This document shows, one piece after another, positions 63,684-64,000 of a stretch of DNA of 64,000 nt. The translations under genes and the position numbers were made by a program. Within the stretch, counting starts at the first letter, position 1. Each line of letters begins with the position of its first letter. The notes beneath the pieces were generated by a model. The model had not been told where the DNA came from, did no database searches, and worked only from the letters and a program-made list of their open reading frames with translations. Source of the DNA: Rhizobium glycinendophyticum (GTDB lineage Bacteria; Pseudomonadota; Alphaproteobacteria; Rhizobiales; Rhizobiaceae); NCBI RefSeq assembly GCF_006443685.1, contig NZ_VFYP01000001.1:1054001-1118000 (forward strand), given 5' to 3'.

Positions 63684-64000
63684 ATGTCCCCCGCACATCC
63701 ACTGACGCGCCGCTCTCTGCTGTCTCTGACCGGACTCGGCGCCGCAAGCCTGCTTGCCAGTTGCTCCACCTCGCGGCCGCTGCCTCCGGGGCTTCGCCTT
63801 GACGGCCCGGTCCTGCCGGCGGCTCCTGCCGGCCGCACGCCCGAACTCGACGCCATGTATGGCGAGATCTATGACGGCGGCTTTGTCATCCCGGCCGTCC
63901 CCTATTGGAAGATCCCGTCGCGCTTCTACCGCCAGCAGGTCATAGACCCGACCGGCGAAGCCCCCGGCACCGTCGTCGTCGACACCCCCGGCCGCTTCCT
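63684..64000 (+). CDS. Second L,D-transpeptidase lipoprotein, N-terminal part (cut by window edge)
   Basis: The reading frame from ATG 63684 runs open to the window edge, 105 codons. A twin-Arg-containing lipoprotein signal (LTRRSLLSLTGLGAASLLASC) is followed by a region alignable with the upstream paralogue: YDGGFVIPAVPYWKIP and GTVVVDTPGRFL, parallel to VIPAVPVDR/GTIVVDTKAHYL there. The catalytic Cys part lies outside the window. Same family as 62699, apparently a tandem duplicate. Confidence 0.85.
   Translation, partial: MSPAHPLTRRSLLSLTGLGAASLLASCSTSRPLPPGLRLDGPVLPAAPAGRTPELDAMYGEIYDGGFVIPAVPYWKIPSRFYRQQVIDPTGEAPGTVVVDTPGRF

Overview
The window is high-GC chromosomal DNA from an alphaproteobacterium, most likely a Rhizobiaceae member (Rhizobium/Agrobacterium type). 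Pointers to this are the betI-betB-betA order, an R. etli-type (ReAV-like) asparaginase, an ECF41 sigma factor paired with a carboxymuconolactone-decarboxylase-like protein, a TIGR03808-type exported repeat protein, two methyl-accepting chemotaxis proteins, and dispersed intergenic mosaic repeats of the rhizobial kind. I see no rRNA, insertion sequence, prophage structural genes, integrase or CRISPR array. Two tRNAs are present (Gln-UUG and Pro-CGG). The taxonomic placement is inference from gene content.

Layout. 0-6.6 kb: partial MFS transporter, FabMG-type enoyl-ACP reductase, pyruvate phosphate dikinase, a shortened antitoxin-like protein, two small exported proteins. 6.8-10.4 kb: ECF41 sigma factor with partner and a recognisable cognate promoter, PaiB-like flavin protein, cupin, MBL-fold hydrolase. 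10.4-16 kb: DUF1499 membrane protein, membrane protein, PfpI-like protein, the tRNAs, a lipoprotein. 15.9-24.7 kb: LacI-type regulator, soluble PAS chemoreceptor, a MerR-type regulator with a cobalamin photoreceptor signature, and the sulfate assimilation genes cysH-cysD-cysN. 24.8-30.6 kb: stand-alone Ada metal domain, a dctP-(attenuator)-dctQ-dctM TRAP transporter, two exported alpha/beta-hydrolase-like proteins. 30.7-31.3 kb: a decayed toxin-antitoxin pair whose antitoxin is frameshifted inside a (GATC)6 repeat. 31.3-35.4 kb: choline-to-betaine genes betI-betB-betA with a BetI operator and two mosaic repeats. 35.5-44.5 kb: two cyclic-di-GMP proteins, an orphan PemK/MazF-like toxin followed by stacked GNRA-type hairpins, GNAT, quinone oxidoreductase, DUF1349, and a membrane/coiled-coil protein overlapping a ClpP-like membrane-anchored protein. 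44.5-50.1 kb: small accessory genes, asparaginase, GST, DUF2087. 50.1-57.2 kb: GAF-GGDEF-EAL protein, TIGR03808-like beta-helix protein, and a divergent 1092-residue autotransporter-like surface protein. 57.3-64 kb: MarR/DHA2 efflux pair, HBM-type chemoreceptor, two tandem L,D-transpeptidase lipoproteins, the second cut by the window end.

How it fits together. Most genes are housekeeping or environmental-response functions of a soil or plant-associated bacterium: sulfur assimilation, osmoprotectant synthesis, TRAP uptake, chemotaxis, second-messenger signalling and envelope modification. The regions most worth a second look are the GATC-repeat toxin-antitoxin remnant, the orphan PemK locus and its 3' hairpins (with a similar hairpin train at 46.4 kb), the HTH-less antitoxin relative after ppdK, the palindrome in the cysH control region, and the mosaic repeat that has supplied the last codons of betI.
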